This document shows, piece after piece, positions 34,756 through 43,437 of a DNA stretch of 64,000 nt. Source of the stretch: a virus. Made by a program: the position numbers and the translations under genes. The notes below the pieces were generated by a model. That model searched no databases. It saw only the letters and a list, made by a program, of their open reading frames with translations, and had not been told where the DNA came from. The DNA lies in IMG/VR virus record IMGVR_UViG_3300022932_000017, positions 1 to 64,000 of that record; one strand, given 5' to 3'. The stretch's first letter is position 1; each line of letters begins with the position of its first letter.

Positions 34756-37245
34756 TTATGCCACCATTTGAGGCTGTTCAGGAGCTTCTTCTTGCATCGG
34801 CTGACCCATCGCCTCACCTTGCGGTAATTGTCCTTCCTGTGTAGCCATTTGCTGTTGTTCCATCTGTTGTTGTTCGGCTTGCTGATCTTCCTGTTCCTGC
34901 CTTATTTGTTCCATTAAAATTTGCTTGTTGGAAATGTCGATCAATCCCACGCCTTCAAAAATAAATCCGGGCAAATCTTTCATTGAACTACCTTCTTTAG
35001 AAAGTATTGATTTCATTAGCTCAACTTTTAGTATAGAGGTATACTTAACAAGTTCGTTTTCTTTCAATGCCTCTGTTTCTTCTACAACACCTTGTGATTT
35101 AAGTTGCGCCTTCAATACTTCTAGCTCTTTGTCTTGAGTTCCTTTTTCTTGTGCCGCAGCAACAGCAGCTTGTGTATTCTCTTGTGAGGCTCGTGAGGCT
35201 TGTTCCTGCGCTTCTTTAAGACGTTTCTTCATCCTTGATGATAGCATATAGCTTGCATATTTAAGATTGTTCTTAGCAAGCAACCTTACGTCAATAGCAT
35301 CTTCCAAAGTAATCTCTTTCTGTGATAATGCCACCTGAATGTTTTGCTCTAAGTATTGAGCTTCCTTGTCATCTATTACCGCCTGTATCTTAACATCAAA
35401 GTTGCACTTCTCAAAATCATCCGTAGCCTCTAACCTGATATATTCAATTCTTTCAGAACCTAATGCCATTCTGTACCCATCGTAATATCTTTCTCCTTTC
35501 TTCTTATGAACGAGTATGTCCCATAACCTCTGCCCTGCAATCTTAGCAGTTCTTTCGTCTATATCAAGGAAAGCGTCATAAATGTAATTTGAAGCGCTCT
35601 CACCGATTTGTTTTGCGTCCTGTAATGTTTTATTCCCTACAGCTTGATTGGTAATGTTACCTGCCGCTAGGTTATTGTCCCCAATGATCTTTTGAAGTTT
35701 ATCGTATTCAGCATTCCATACCCCCATCAACTGTTCTAATTTAGCAGAGAAAGGAACGTTTGCCGGAGTAATAGGAGGTTGATTGTCCCTAGAGTTAATT
35801 CCTTCATCAGAAACTCTCTTGTAATACTGAATACCCGTTTGTTTGTAGATTTTGTAAAGTTCAAATGGACTTACACTCTCCATTCCCTCTCCCAAAGTAA
35901 TATCACTCATTTGAGAAATATCTACCATGTATCCATCCGGTGCGGCAGCAGCAATGATTTTCTGTTGTTGCAGTTGAACCAATTGCATCATCTTAATAGA
36001 TGGAATCATAGTTTCAATAAGCGGAGTATTTACCATCTTATTGTTCCCATACATGTGAGTGACATACGGAAGAGTTACCTCTAAAAGATTTTTGTCATTC
36101 TTAACTTGGTTCTTTGCTAATCCCCACTCTAAAACAAATTGGCTTTTAGTCAACATAACCCCGACATATTCTACTTCGTATGGTGGAGACTGAATATTTG
36201 GTTTTTCAGGGTTTAACTTTTCTTTTCTGTCTAAAACCTCCTTGCCGAACCTATCTGTGTTAACCTGATATTTTAAGTTGTTTACCGCTTTAAAGGATAG
36301 TTGTATTACCTCAACACTAAACCCATCGTAAGGTCTGTCAATAGCCTGATTGTATTCAGGTGTCCATCCCCAACCAAAGTTAGTATCGTTGCCGTTAAGA
36401 CCCTTATTTGATATTGCCAGTTCAAATAGCTTTTCTTCACCACCAAGTCTAGTAACTGCTTTAGGGTACTTCATCCTTATCTCTGATATTTTCATCAGAT
36501 TCACCCCCCCCTTGTAAGTAGCGTCTCTAAAGTCATCCCACTCACTGTAAGAAGATACAATATTCTCCGGCTTAGTTACTCCAATTTTAATCTTGCCGTT
36601 ACCATCTAGGTAAGTATATGTTTGGGCGATACCTGCGGTAATCAAATCATATAGAATGCGTTTCTTAATGATCTTATCCCAATTGTTATCGTAAAATATT
36701 AAGTCAATGCCCTGTTCTAAAATAACCTCTTCACGCTCCTTATAGTTGAATCCGAAGTGAATGTCAATCTCCCGTTCGTCTTTAGGATCATCATCACTAA
36801 ATTCTTCCAGTTCTAATCCAGACTCCTGTTGTATAGCTTGAATCTTTTCTTTATTCTTCATCTTGAACAAAGCATCCATCTTCGCTTTATCTTTTTTGCT
36901 TTGCGTAAAGGGGTCAATAGCATTTGCCTGAATCTTCTCTATACGCTGCATGTAACGGTCTATAAGACGGTTTACAAAGGGAATAGCAATGGGCGTAGGG
37001 GAATAGTCTAGGTTTATCATAGACATATCTCCATCAAGGTCTAATATATCTTTATACTCTTGCATGGGTTGTTTACCCATAGCAAATAACCTGTTGTAAT
37101 CATATCGGTTCCTTCGTCCTGATGCACCTTCCGTAGTACCGTTCGTCCACTTCTCATAAGCAGAGATTAACAGTCTTTTTCCAAATTCTAAACTATCCTT
37201 TGTAGTGTCCGGTGCTATAGGTGAAAGGTTTACTGCATCATTCAT
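34756..37245 (-). CDS. Portal protein, 829 aa
   Basis: Large helical protein directly after terminase, with a portal-like core and a long C-terminal Gln/Glu-rich coiled coil (QQAEQQQMEQQQ) consistent with a barrel extension. The size resembles crAss-like portals. A TACATTTG box lies 16 bases upstream, so it may also have its own promoter. It contains a G8 tract that stays in frame (coding GGV). Confidence 0.78.
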   Translation of the reverse strand: MNDAVNLSPIAPDTTKDSLEFGKRLLISAYEKWTNGTTEGASGRRNRYDYNRLFAMGKQPMQEYKDILDLDGDMSMINLDYSPTPIAIPFVNRLIDRYMQRIEKIQANAIDPFTQSKKDKAKMDALFKMKNKEKIQAIQQESGLELEEFSDDDPKDEREIDIHFGFNYKEREEVILEQGIDLIFYDNNWDKIIKKRILYDLITAGIAQTYTYLDGNGKIKIGVTKPENIVSSYSEWDDFRDATYKGGVNLMKISEIRMKYPKAVTRLGGEEKLFELAISNKGLNGNDTNFGWGWTPEYNQAIDRPYDGFSVEVIQLSFKAVNNLKYQVNTDRFGKEVLDRKEKLNPEKPNIQSPPYEVEYVGVMLTKSQFVLEWGLAKNQVKNDKNLLEVTLPYVTHMYGNNKMVNTPLIETMIPSIKMMQLVQLQQQKIIAAAAPDGYMVDISQMSDITLGEGMESVSPFELYKIYKQTGIQYYKRVSDEGINSRDNQPPITPANVPFSAKLEQLMGVWNAEYDKLQKIIGDNNLAAGNITNQAVGNKTLQDAKQIGESASNYIYDAFLDIDERTAKIAGQRLWDILVHKKKGERYYDGYRMALGSERIEYIRLEATDDFEKCNFDVKIQAVIDDKEAQYLEQNIQVALSQKEITLEDAIDVRLLAKNNLKYASYMLSSRMKKRLKEAQEQASRASQENTQAAVAAAQEKGTQDKELEVLKAQLKSQGVVEETEALKENELVKYTSILKVELMKSILSKEGSSMKDLPGFIFEGVGLIDISNKQILMEQIRQEQEDQQAEQQQMEQQQMATQEGQLPQGEAMGQPMQEEAPEQPQMVA

Positions 37246-37260
37246 AATTTAATTTTTTAT

Positions 37261-37268
37261 CAAATGTA
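37261..37268 (-). promoter_or_regulatory. Putative -7 box TACATTTG before the portal gene
   Basis: Minus-strand TACATTTG, between the terminase stop and the portal start. Matches the box but no clear -33 element, so a read-through promoter is uncertain. Confidence 0.4.
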
Positions 37269-37272
37269 GATA

Positions 37273-39456
37273 TTATACGTTATATTTCTTTGATTTACGG
37301 ATTTTCATGAACGTTACGACCTTGTTTACTGTTGTTTGTTTGCCTGTAGCTTCTTTCAATCCCATCAGCGCATATCCCCACGCCATACAAGCATCATAGT
37401 CTCCACGATCGTTAATATCAAAGTCCCTCATATCTTTTAGAAGTCTAAGAAACTTGATTTTCTTCATGTTGTTTATGGAGTATTCAATCATTTCCGTTAA
37501 ATGCTGCTCTCTGGCTTCTTTATTCTGTGGAGGTACACCATACGTCTCTCTCTTATCAGAAAGTCTTGTAGTCATCAGATAACCAAACTTGTGATCGTGG
37601 TTTAATGGAGAGGCTAAACGTCTTGTGGGTGAAGTAGCATAATCTTCCCAATCTGTAGGGGCACGCTCTGCGAGCATTTTTATGCCGTAGTATTCTAATC
37701 CCCAAAATACCTGATCGTGAAACGCTTCTTTTGTTTTAGGTCTTCCAATAAACATTGCTATAGGCATTCCTGATTTTTCAGGGTTTAACGCATCGTATCT
37801 CTTATGAACGATCAAACAAGCATCAGATCCTTTATCTACAGCCGCCTTAGCATTAGCAAATGTATCTAGTCCGGCAGCACCATATATTGTGTTTTCAGGG
37901 CATTTAATGTTTCCCCTATACGTAGATCGATTAGAACCTTCATCTAACAGTTCAATGATATACCACATTCCTTTAGGGTCATCTACAGGTATCTTCTTTC
38001 CATCATGCCCATTTTTAAAGCTCATGCGCCTACCGAACTCTTGCTTCCCACCCATACGGACTAATTCATCTTCAATGTACTGGATCTGTTCGTTTAAAGC
38101 ATCTAAATCAAAATTACACCTGTTGTTAGCACCCTTAAATACTTCTTTCCATTCAAAAGGGTATTTACGAACCTGCTCTGCATATTGTTCAGGATCATTA
38201 GCTTTCATGTTCCTAGCTTCCTGTAAGAATGCCTTTGCTCCAATTGTAGGGTCAAGACAAGCCAAGTCCCCTGTAGAAGGGTCAATTACCGTAGCCATGA
38301 ATGCGGATTGTTCAGGAGTAGGAGTTTCCACTACAGAATTACCGTATTTATCAATATATCCTAATAAACCTCTATACCCTGCAATAAAGAATCTTTTTAA
38401 GCACGTCTCTGTTCTACCGAACCTGTCTTTCTTTCCGTCAATATGATTTGAACCATCCCATATCTTTCTAAAGTTCTCTCCCCCTTTATCTCCTTTGTTT
38501 ACCGTACTGAACACCGACACGTGACCTCCAATAGAGGAACCTACAACAAGCGTATCACTGATTTTATTTAAAAGGGTTTGTACGTTGACCTTCTCAAACT
38601 TACCCGCTTCATCAATGATAATCCTTCTTGCACGTCTACCATCATAAGCATTCTCCGCAGTATCTAGGTAATTAATCCTATTGTTCAACCCTTTATCAGA
38701 GGTAACCATTTTGTTATTGCTGCTGATCTTCTTTTGAGGCTTTGCGATATGGATTTCAGATTCAGTTACCTTGTTTAGTTCCGGCATAAAGAACGGAGGT
38801 AAGTTTTCCAACCCATTCTTTATCATCAAGTACATCTCATAAGCATCCGTACCCGTCTTAGATACAATACCTTGTAAAGTATTGTTTTCTATTATGCCTA
38901 TCTGTAAGTGAATAGATGATGCCATAGAGGACAATCCTAAACGTCTACCCTTTATCCCGCAATCCCCTAATGTTCCCCGATCTTTTTCACATAATTCATA
39001 GAACCTGTAGTACTCTAGCGAAGTATCCTTATAAGATGGGAATATCTGTTCAATTAATAAAACAAACCATTGGTGGAAAAATAAACAGTATTTATTAAAG
39101 TAGGTTGGCACTCCGTTTATCATTATCCATTCTCCGGTATGCAAACGTTCAATAGCAGACTCGTACCAAGTCATCTGTTCTTCCCACTTCTTGTACTCTC
39201 TTTTCTCTGCGGCATTTAAAGTATTCTGTCTCTTTTCGTAATTAGGGATAGGGTTAGTAAACCATAAACGTCCTAATAAAGGGTCAGTATTCCATTCCCA
39301 TCTTTCGTATTCAGTATCCCGAACCCATACCTGATCTTCTATGTTCTCTTCCCAATTACGAATAGACCTTAATGGAGGGATAGGAGGATCTGTATAAATT
39401 AAACCCTGAACTTCATGTTCTACAACCGCTCCTACATTAATCTTACTTTGCGCCAT
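37273..39456 (-). CDS. terL: Terminase large subunit, 727 aa
   Basis: ATP-driven DNA packaging motor with a nuclease domain. Walker A-like GRRLGLSS lies near residue 168, Walker B IIIDEAGKFE near 280, and the RNase H-type nuclease acids are suggested by GLDTF (about 531), DWEDY and DYDACMAW (about 689). The length is typical of crAss-like terminases. It overlaps the upstream small gene by 14 bases and is followed by the portal. Confidence 0.92.
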   Translation of the reverse strand: MAQSKINVGAVVEHEVQGLIYTDPPIPPLRSIRNWEENIEDQVWVRDTEYERWEWNTDPLLGRLWFTNPIPNYEKRQNTLNAAEKREYKKWEEQMTWYESAIERLHTGEWIMINGVPTYFNKYCLFFHQWFVLLIEQIFPSYKDTSLEYYRFYELCEKDRGTLGDCGIKGRRLGLSSMASSIHLQIGIIENNTLQGIVSKTGTDAYEMYLMIKNGLENLPPFFMPELNKVTESEIHIAKPQKKISSNNKMVTSDKGLNNRINYLDTAENAYDGRRARRIIIDEAGKFEKVNVQTLLNKISDTLVVGSSIGGHVSVFSTVNKGDKGGENFRKIWDGSNHIDGKKDRFGRTETCLKRFFIAGYRGLLGYIDKYGNSVVETPTPEQSAFMATVIDPSTGDLACLDPTIGAKAFLQEARNMKANDPEQYAEQVRKYPFEWKEVFKGANNRCNFDLDALNEQIQYIEDELVRMGGKQEFGRRMSFKNGHDGKKIPVDDPKGMWYIIELLDEGSNRSTYRGNIKCPENTIYGAAGLDTFANAKAAVDKGSDACLIVHKRYDALNPEKSGMPIAMFIGRPKTKEAFHDQVFWGLEYYGIKMLAERAPTDWEDYATSPTRRLASPLNHDHKFGYLMTTRLSDKRETYGVPPQNKEAREQHLTEMIEYSINNMKKIKFLRLLKDMRDFDINDRGDYDACMAWGYALMGLKEATGKQTTVNKVVTFMKIRKSKKYNV

Positions 39457-39877
39457 TCAATTTTAGTTTAATCTTTTCTGTTGCTTCTTCAAAGACATTC
39501 CTATGCTCCCCTTTAAACTCTGGTTCATCTTCTTCCTCTTTTTTAGGCTTAGCATCTTCCTTAGTTAAAGTAGTGACCATTTCCTGCTTAGCGAAGTCTG
39601 ACAATGCTTTGAAGTTTTTCATATTCCCAATCAAAGATAAGAACCGTTCATAGATTTTATTCTTCTTGGAGCCTAGCATCAACAGTTGATTGTCTAATTC
39701 ATCATCAGCAAGCGTGCTACTAGCGATTCTAACTACATCATCAGCTATTACCCCTGCTACATCATTACATGCCTGTACAAGCCTCTGTATATTATCCCCG
39801 TTGAACTTCTCTAGCTCGACAATATAATCATCAACCTCTTTTTTTCCGCTCCTTATATACGACTTTATGGTTTTCAT
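39443..39877 (-). CDS. Possible small terminase subunit, 144 aa
   Basis: Helical, with an acidic Lys/Glu tail (KPKKEEEDEPEF). Directly upstream of terL and overlapping it by 14 bases. Position and size suit a small terminase subunit, but no helix-turn-helix is evident. The next gene upstream is also a candidate. Confidence 0.5.
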   Translation of the reverse strand: MKTIKSYIRSGKKEVDDYIVELEKFNGDNIQRLVQACNDVAGVIADDVVRIASSTLADDELDNQLLMLGSKKNKIYERFLSLIGNMKNFKALSDFAKQEMVTTLTKEDAKPKKEEEDEPEFKGEHRNVFEEATEKIKLKLNGAK

Positions 39878-40616
39878 CTATTTTAGGTATTCTAATCTTA
39901 GTTTTTGCTTTCTTGGAGTCGTCAATAACTAATCTTGGTTTAACATTATGGTTTTTAAAGGTTTTATCAAATCCCTCAAACATTGTTGATATTTTAGCTT
40001 TGAACTCTTTCTGGAACAACTCAAATAACTTCTGTCCCTGTAGAGTAGCGGAGTAAACAAACCCAAATCCTGCACCTCCTTTGTACTTAGCGGCTAACCC
40101 TCTTGCAACAACCCTATTTAGGGACGTTCTAAGCAACGATAAACTGTATGGCAGGAATAACACTAGGTCTTTAACATTAATCCACTCATGGCAGCATAAC
40201 ACCACTAGAATTGCAAATTCTCTTTCAGCAAGATCATTGTCTTTTGTAAACTTCTGAATAACCGGAAAGGCAATAACCCCATCCACATAGTTTGACTTCT
40301 CTAATAAGTCCCTTTTTATTTTAAGGTAGTATACATCTGTAGCACGCTCTGAAATCTTTCTTTGGTTTATAGCAGACTTCTTTAGGTACTTCTTGAATCG
40401 GTCTGTCTGAATCCTTCCTACAGTTTTTTTGTTTATGGTTTTACGGTCATCAACCTTGGCCTTCATCTTTACAATCTGCCGCCTTAAATCAGCTATGATC
40501 TTCCGGTAACGGATAGGAGCGACTCTAGGGTCATTCTGCTCAACCAAAGTCTGAAATTCCCTAGCGGTAATGTCTCCTAGTAATTCGTCTTTGTATAATG
40601 ATTGATTTTCTGTCAT
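39831..40616 (-). CDS. Winged-helix DNA-binding protein, 261 aa
   Basis: Residues about 125-205 read like a MarR-type winged helix (DLAEREFAILVVLCCHEW, SLLRTSLNRVVARGL, then AGFGFVYSATLQG as the wing). A very basic N-terminal helix (KKTVGRIQTDRFKKYLKK) and basic C-terminus flank it. It overlaps the following gene by 47 bases. It may be the DNA-recognition part of packaging or a late regulator. Confidence 0.55.
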   Translation of the reverse strand: MTENQSLYKDELLGDITAREFQTLVEQNDPRVAPIRYRKIIADLRRQIVKMKAKVDDRKTINKKTVGRIQTDRFKKYLKKSAINQRKISERATDVYYLKIKRDLLEKSNYVDGVIAFPVIQKFTKDNDLAEREFAILVVLCCHEWINVKDLVLFLPYSLSLLRTSLNRVVARGLAAKYKGGAGFGFVYSATLQGQKLFELFQKEFKAKISTMFEGFDKTFKNHNVKPRLVIDDSKKAKTKIRIPKIDENHKVVYKERKKRG

Positions 40617-41272
40617 GACTTAACCCCTATAATCTCCCTGTCTTTAAGTACAACGTATTCTTTGCCTTCGTATTGAATGACGTAATTGTTCTTGTCCATT
40701 GGCAATACGGTATCACCCACTTTAACATGCCTGTACTCCCTCGCACATTTATCAGGTACATGAGTAATTACAATAGCAAGGTCGTTCTTTATCTTTTCAT
40801 CAGACGAGGTAAGGAAGATGCCACTTTCTGTCTTAGGTGCATCTTCTAATTCCCATGTTCCAAGGAATACTCCATCATTCATTATGAATTTATCTCCTTC
40901 TATTTTGAATAGTACATGTTGAGCACCTACCAATGAAAACTCTTCTCCGGCAAACTCTACTTTGTCTTCCCATTCTTTAGCCATGTAATGCAGGAATACC
41001 ACTTCTCCTTTTGCGTATCCTTTCTCAATATACTTCTCGGAGCCGTCAGGATTAAAACCATCTCTTAGCTTACATATCGCATTGCGTTTAACTGTGGCTA
41101 CCTGTGGGTGTGTAAGGAGTTTGTTTACATTACTCTCAAATGTTCTTGCTCCCTGCTCGTCTTCACTCATTTCCCACATATCAGGACGTATAAGGTCTAC
41201 TCCGGCTAAATTAAATACCTTGTTGTGGGATACATCAAATTCTACGAATAAATTGTTGTTTATGGTCACCAT
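40613..41272 (-). CDS. Tandem GroES-like co-chaperonin, 219 aa
   Basis: The C-terminal half (about 125-219) reads like GroES: SGIFLTSSDEKIKND (matching SAGGIVLTG), a VITHVPD strand, VKVGDTVLP, then YEGKEYVVLKDREIIGV (matching the IDNEEYLIL...DILAI end). The N-terminal half repeats this plan: NNLFVEFDVSHNK, AGVDLIRP, ATVKR, KGEVVFLHYM, FAGEEFSLV, AQHVLFKIEG. Phage GroES-like proteins (T4 gp31 type) reprogram host GroEL for folding a capsid protein. The gene starts the terminase-to-head region. Double-GroES proteins are otherwise best known from plant chloroplasts. Confidence 0.65.
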   Translation of the reverse strand: MVTINNNLFVEFDVSHNKVFNLAGVDLIRPDMWEMSEDEQGARTFESNVNKLLTHPQVATVKRNAICKLRDGFNPDGSEKYIEKGYAKGEVVFLHYMAKEWEDKVEFAGEEFSLVGAQHVLFKIEGDKFIMNDGVFLGTWELEDAPKTESGIFLTSSDEKIKNDLAIVITHVPDKCAREYRHVKVGDTVLPMDKNNYVIQYEGKEYVVLKDREIIGVKS

Positions 41273-41274
41273 AC

Positions 41275-41406
41275 CTAGCCTAATTTTATGATGTTGTTTT
41301 TAACCATGACTTTTAATTTCTTGTAGATGATGTTGTAATTTCCACCTGTATCAAGAGAGATTTTACGTGCCTGTAGTCTTAATTTCCGTGCTGCTGAACT
41401 ATTCAT
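41275..41406 (-). CDS. Small basic protein, 43 aa
   Basis: MNSSAARKLRLQARKI..., Lys/Arg-rich. The TAG stop lies 2 bases before the GroES-like start. It is the first gene after the divergent control region at 41407-41579. The style (SxARKLR...YKKLKK) recurs in small Bacteroidetes phage proteins; function unknown. Confidence 0.5.
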   Translation of the reverse strand: MNSSAARKLRLQARKISLDTGGNYNIIYKKLKVMVKNNIIKLG

Positions 41407-41434
41407 AATGTTAAATTAACCCCACCAAAAGGAT

Positions 41435-41509
41435 GCTTATTCAAACTGCTGTTCGATTCCTAATGGTGAGGTGTGTCTAAAATATGTGATTCCATACGTT
41501 TGAATAAGC
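41435..41509. repeat. 12-bp inverted repeat between divergent genes
   Basis: GCTTATTCAAAC at 41435-41446 and its perfect reverse complement GTTTGAATAAGC at 41498-41509, 51 bases apart. On the minus strand the left arm contains TTTG followed 23 bases later by TAATTTAA, a plausible promoter for the late head genes. It may be an operator or a large hairpin. Confidence 0.75.
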
Positions 41510-41533
41510 AATACAAACTTAGTTATTTTTATA

Positions 41534-41541
41534 TACTTTTG
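41534..41541 (+). promoter_or_regulatory. Putative promoter -7 box TACTTTTG
   Basis: A perfect TAnnTTTG match 38 bases upstream of the isolated plus-strand gene. No good -33 TTTG at the usual spacing. Confidence 0.5.
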
Positions 41542-41579
41542 TCCTAGTCCATTTATTTACTCACTTAAATCAATACAAA

Positions 41580-41840
41580 TTGGCAAATTTAATCCCCATC
41601 ACAAGCTTTAGTAAACTCGCTAACCAAGAGGTTAGTGGAACTACTACCACGCCATTAGTCATTAATGTGGCTAATATTATTGCTATTAGCACAAGGGTTA
41701 CTCCATTCTCAACTACTGGAATTACTGATGTGCTCTACTCACTTCCGGTTAACAATACTAGTTACCAAATCACACTTGTCTGTACCGAAACAAGAGCAGC
41801 ATTATTAGCACTTGCAAACGCTAATGCAGTGGCAACTTAA
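41580..41840 (+). CDS. Isolated plus-strand small protein, 86 aa
   Basis: A TTG-initiated frame (MANLIPITSFSKLAN...) in an otherwise minus-strand region. Thr/Ala/Val-rich, beta-like. It has its own -7 box and is followed by a strong bidirectional terminator, which supports independent expression. I have a faint memory of similar short proteins in Bacteroidetes phages; a decoration or structural role is possible. Confidence 0.6.
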   Translation: MANLIPITSFSKLANQEVSGTTTTPLVINVANIIAISTRVTPFSTTGITDVLYSLPVNNTSYQITLVCTETRAALLALANANAVAT

Positions 41841-41861
41841 ACAGTTTATGCTTAAAAAAGC

Positions 41862-41896
41862 AAAACCCCTTACTTCTTTTCGAGGCAAGGGGTTTT
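41862..41896. terminator. Bidirectional terminator
   Basis: Stem AAAACCCCTT / AAGGGGTTTT with A and T runs on both sides. It serves the converging genes 41580-41840 and 41917-42306. Confidence 0.88.
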
Positions 41897-41916
41897 TTAA
41901 TGGATTAACTTTTTTA

Positions 41917-42306
41917 CTATTCCGAAGCAGGGGTAACAAGCTTTCCTGCGGCACTTAATGCAGCCATTGCCTGTTCATTAGTTTCGTACTTAGGCTGACC
42001 AGATTGAGGATCAGCAACAAGTGGTTTCTGTAAAATAGATGCTGTGTGTGCATTTACAGACAAACTACCATCTTCAAGTTTATCTTTTACTTCTTGATCG
42101 GCTTCAATGACCTCTTTTGCTTTATCATCATCTGCCATTTCAACTAGAGGTGCGTCAACTGAACTGGATTCTGCTTTAGCCGACTCTAGTGTTTCATCAA
42201 CGGTTTCATCTACAGGTGTAGTTTCCGGAGTTTCTTTTACTGTTTCTTTAGTTTCAGGAGCTACAGTTTTAGCTTCTTCTTTGGTTGTTTCTTTTTTTGC
42301 TGTCAT
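41917..42306 (-). CDS. Acidic, Thr/Glu-rich protein, 129 aa
   Basis: Low-complexity first half (KETTKEEAKTVAPETKET) then ADDDKAKEVIEADQEV. Probably largely disordered. It has its own -7 box and a terminator, so it is a monocistronic unit. A high-copy structural or accessory protein is conceivable; unknown. Confidence 0.6.
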   Translation of the reverse strand: MTAKKETTKEEAKTVAPETKETVKETPETTPVDETVDETLESAKAESSSVDAPLVEMADDDKAKEVIEADQEVKDKLEDGSLSVNAHTASILQKPLVADPQSGQPKYETNEQAMAALSAAGKLVTPASE

Positions 42307-42342
42307 GACTTTTAGTTTTTAAAGTTTCTACAATTGTGAGTC

Positions 42343-42350
42343 CAAAAGTA
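42343..42350 (-). promoter_or_regulatory. Putative promoter -7 box TACTTTTG
   Basis: Minus-strand TACTTTTG, 37 bases upstream of the acidic gene. No clear -33 TTTG. Confidence 0.5.
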
Positions 42351-42356
42351 TGAATT

Positions 42357-42524
42357 TTATGAGAATAGTTCTAGTTGTTCCACCGTTGGCAGTTTAAATC
42401 CTATTTCCTTCCACCTCTTTCTCATGTGGGACTTGCTGTATAGCTTAGCTACATAAAATTCTCTCTCAAAAGTCTTATCCTTTTCATCTACAGAACGTCC
42501 AAGGTATTTTTCAAAGAGACTCAT
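42357..42524 (-). CDS. Small basic protein, 55 aa
   Basis: MSLFEKYLGRSVDEKD... ending LELFS. ATGA overlap with the gene upstream. Helical and basic (KSHMRKRWKE); no family known. Confidence 0.5.
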   Translation of the reverse strand: MSLFEKYLGRSVDEKDKTFEREFYVAKLYSKSHMRKRWKEIGFKLPTVEQLELFS

Positions 42525-42697
42525 AACGTCATGTTTTTAAAGTCTCCCCAACATTCTAATACCTCATAAGAGATAATCCCTTTTATTCCGTATATCCATC
42601 TAGTGAATCCTCCTGTGTACATACCTCTTGATAATCCTGCTTTACCCCAATGAGTATGCTTAGCTTTCTTTCCTATTTTTATTTTTCTCTGTTTCAT
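42521..42697 (-). CDS. Small basic protein, 58 aa
   Basis: MKQRKIKIGKKAKHTH..., then WGKAGLSRGMYTGGFTRWIYG. Highly basic at its start. Its stop overlaps the next ATG and its start lies 1 base after the 42699 gene's stop. Unknown. Confidence 0.5.
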   Translation of the reverse strand: MKQRKIKIGKKAKHTHWGKAGLSRGMYTGGFTRWIYGIKGIISYEVLECWGDFKNMTL

Positions 42698-42698
42698 C

Positions 42699-43088
42699 TT
42701 ATTTTAATTTAAGTTCCTCTCCGTTTAAAGCATAATATAAATTCTGCAATTGATGTACTTGGATAATATCAGGTGTATGAGTACTTATCTTTGCGTAATC
42801 ATTTTTAAAATATAAATATGGTTTACCCTCAAAAGCTAATGTTCCATCATGCAATGTATTTACTTTTTTAAATCCAAAATTAACTATCCACTCTTCTGTT
42901 AATAGAATGCCAGACACACTATCAGCACTTGTTTCAAAAAAATATCCATCAGTAAATAATTCCAATTCTGATTCCTCAAGTCTTGAATTACCTTCCTCTA
43001 TAAACTTTTTTGATGTAATGCACTCTACTGTACAAATTGAACCATTGTGATCTACTAAATTTCCAATCCTTAATTCTTCTGCTTTCAT
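42699..43088 (-). CDS. Bacteroidetes conserved hypothetical protein, 129 aa
   Basis: ELRIGNLVDHNG at the start, LTEEWIVNFGFKK in the middle and QVHQLQNLYYALNGEEL at the end. I recognise this pattern from many Bacteroidetes phage and prophage proteins of unknown function. Complete at both ends. Confidence 0.7.
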   Translation of the reverse strand: MKAEELRIGNLVDHNGSICTVECITSKKFIEEGNSRLEESELELFTDGYFFETSADSVSGILLTEEWIVNFGFKKVNTLHDGTLAFEGKPYLYFKNDYAKISTHTPDIIQVHQLQNLYYALNGEELKLK

Positions 43089-43089
43089 C

Positions 43090-43437
43090 CTATTTTTTAG
43101 TTAATTGTTCCACAATGTAATTTCCTAAGTCATCTTGTATGTCTGCTGCTTCCGTATCGCTTATTTTTAAGCCACCAGATCCAGTTAAATAACCCCATCC
43201 ACGTATTTCTATCAGTTGTGTATTTGAGTGTCTTATAAAGCCTAATTCGTAGCTTATATCTGAAAACTTAGTCTGAACGTATGATGTGTTTATTGCAATT
43301 AATAATTCCTGCCTGTCTTTAGGGTCTGAAATACGAAACTGCATACACATCTCTCCTTTACTGTCTTCTATCCAACTACCATACTTTACAGTTTTGAATG
43401 GAGGGGTAAATGCTTTTTCAAATAATCTTTTCATCAT
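43090..43437 (-). CDS. Hypothetical protein, 115 aa
   Basis: Mixed alpha/beta with a Gly-rich strand (RGWGYLTGSGGLKISDTEAAD). ATGA overlap with the upstream gene. No domain recognised. Confidence 0.58.
   Translation of the reverse strand: MMKRLFEKAFTPPFKTVKYGSWIEDSKGEMCMQFRISDPKDRQELLIAINTSYVQTKFSDISYELGFIRHSNTQLIEIRGWGYLTGSGGLKISDTEAADIQDDLGNYIVEQLTKK

Noticed and set aside
36505-36516. Frameshift at the G8 tract of the portal gene
   Set aside because: The frame is continuous across it and both sides belong to one long protein.
37889-38446. A 185-aa plus-strand frame opposite terL
   Set aside because: It overlaps conserved terminase motifs on the other strand and has no independent signal.
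41440-41465. A tRNA because of the sequence GTTCGATTCC
   Set aside because: No acceptor or anticodon stem can be formed on either strand; the region folds as an inverted repeat instead.
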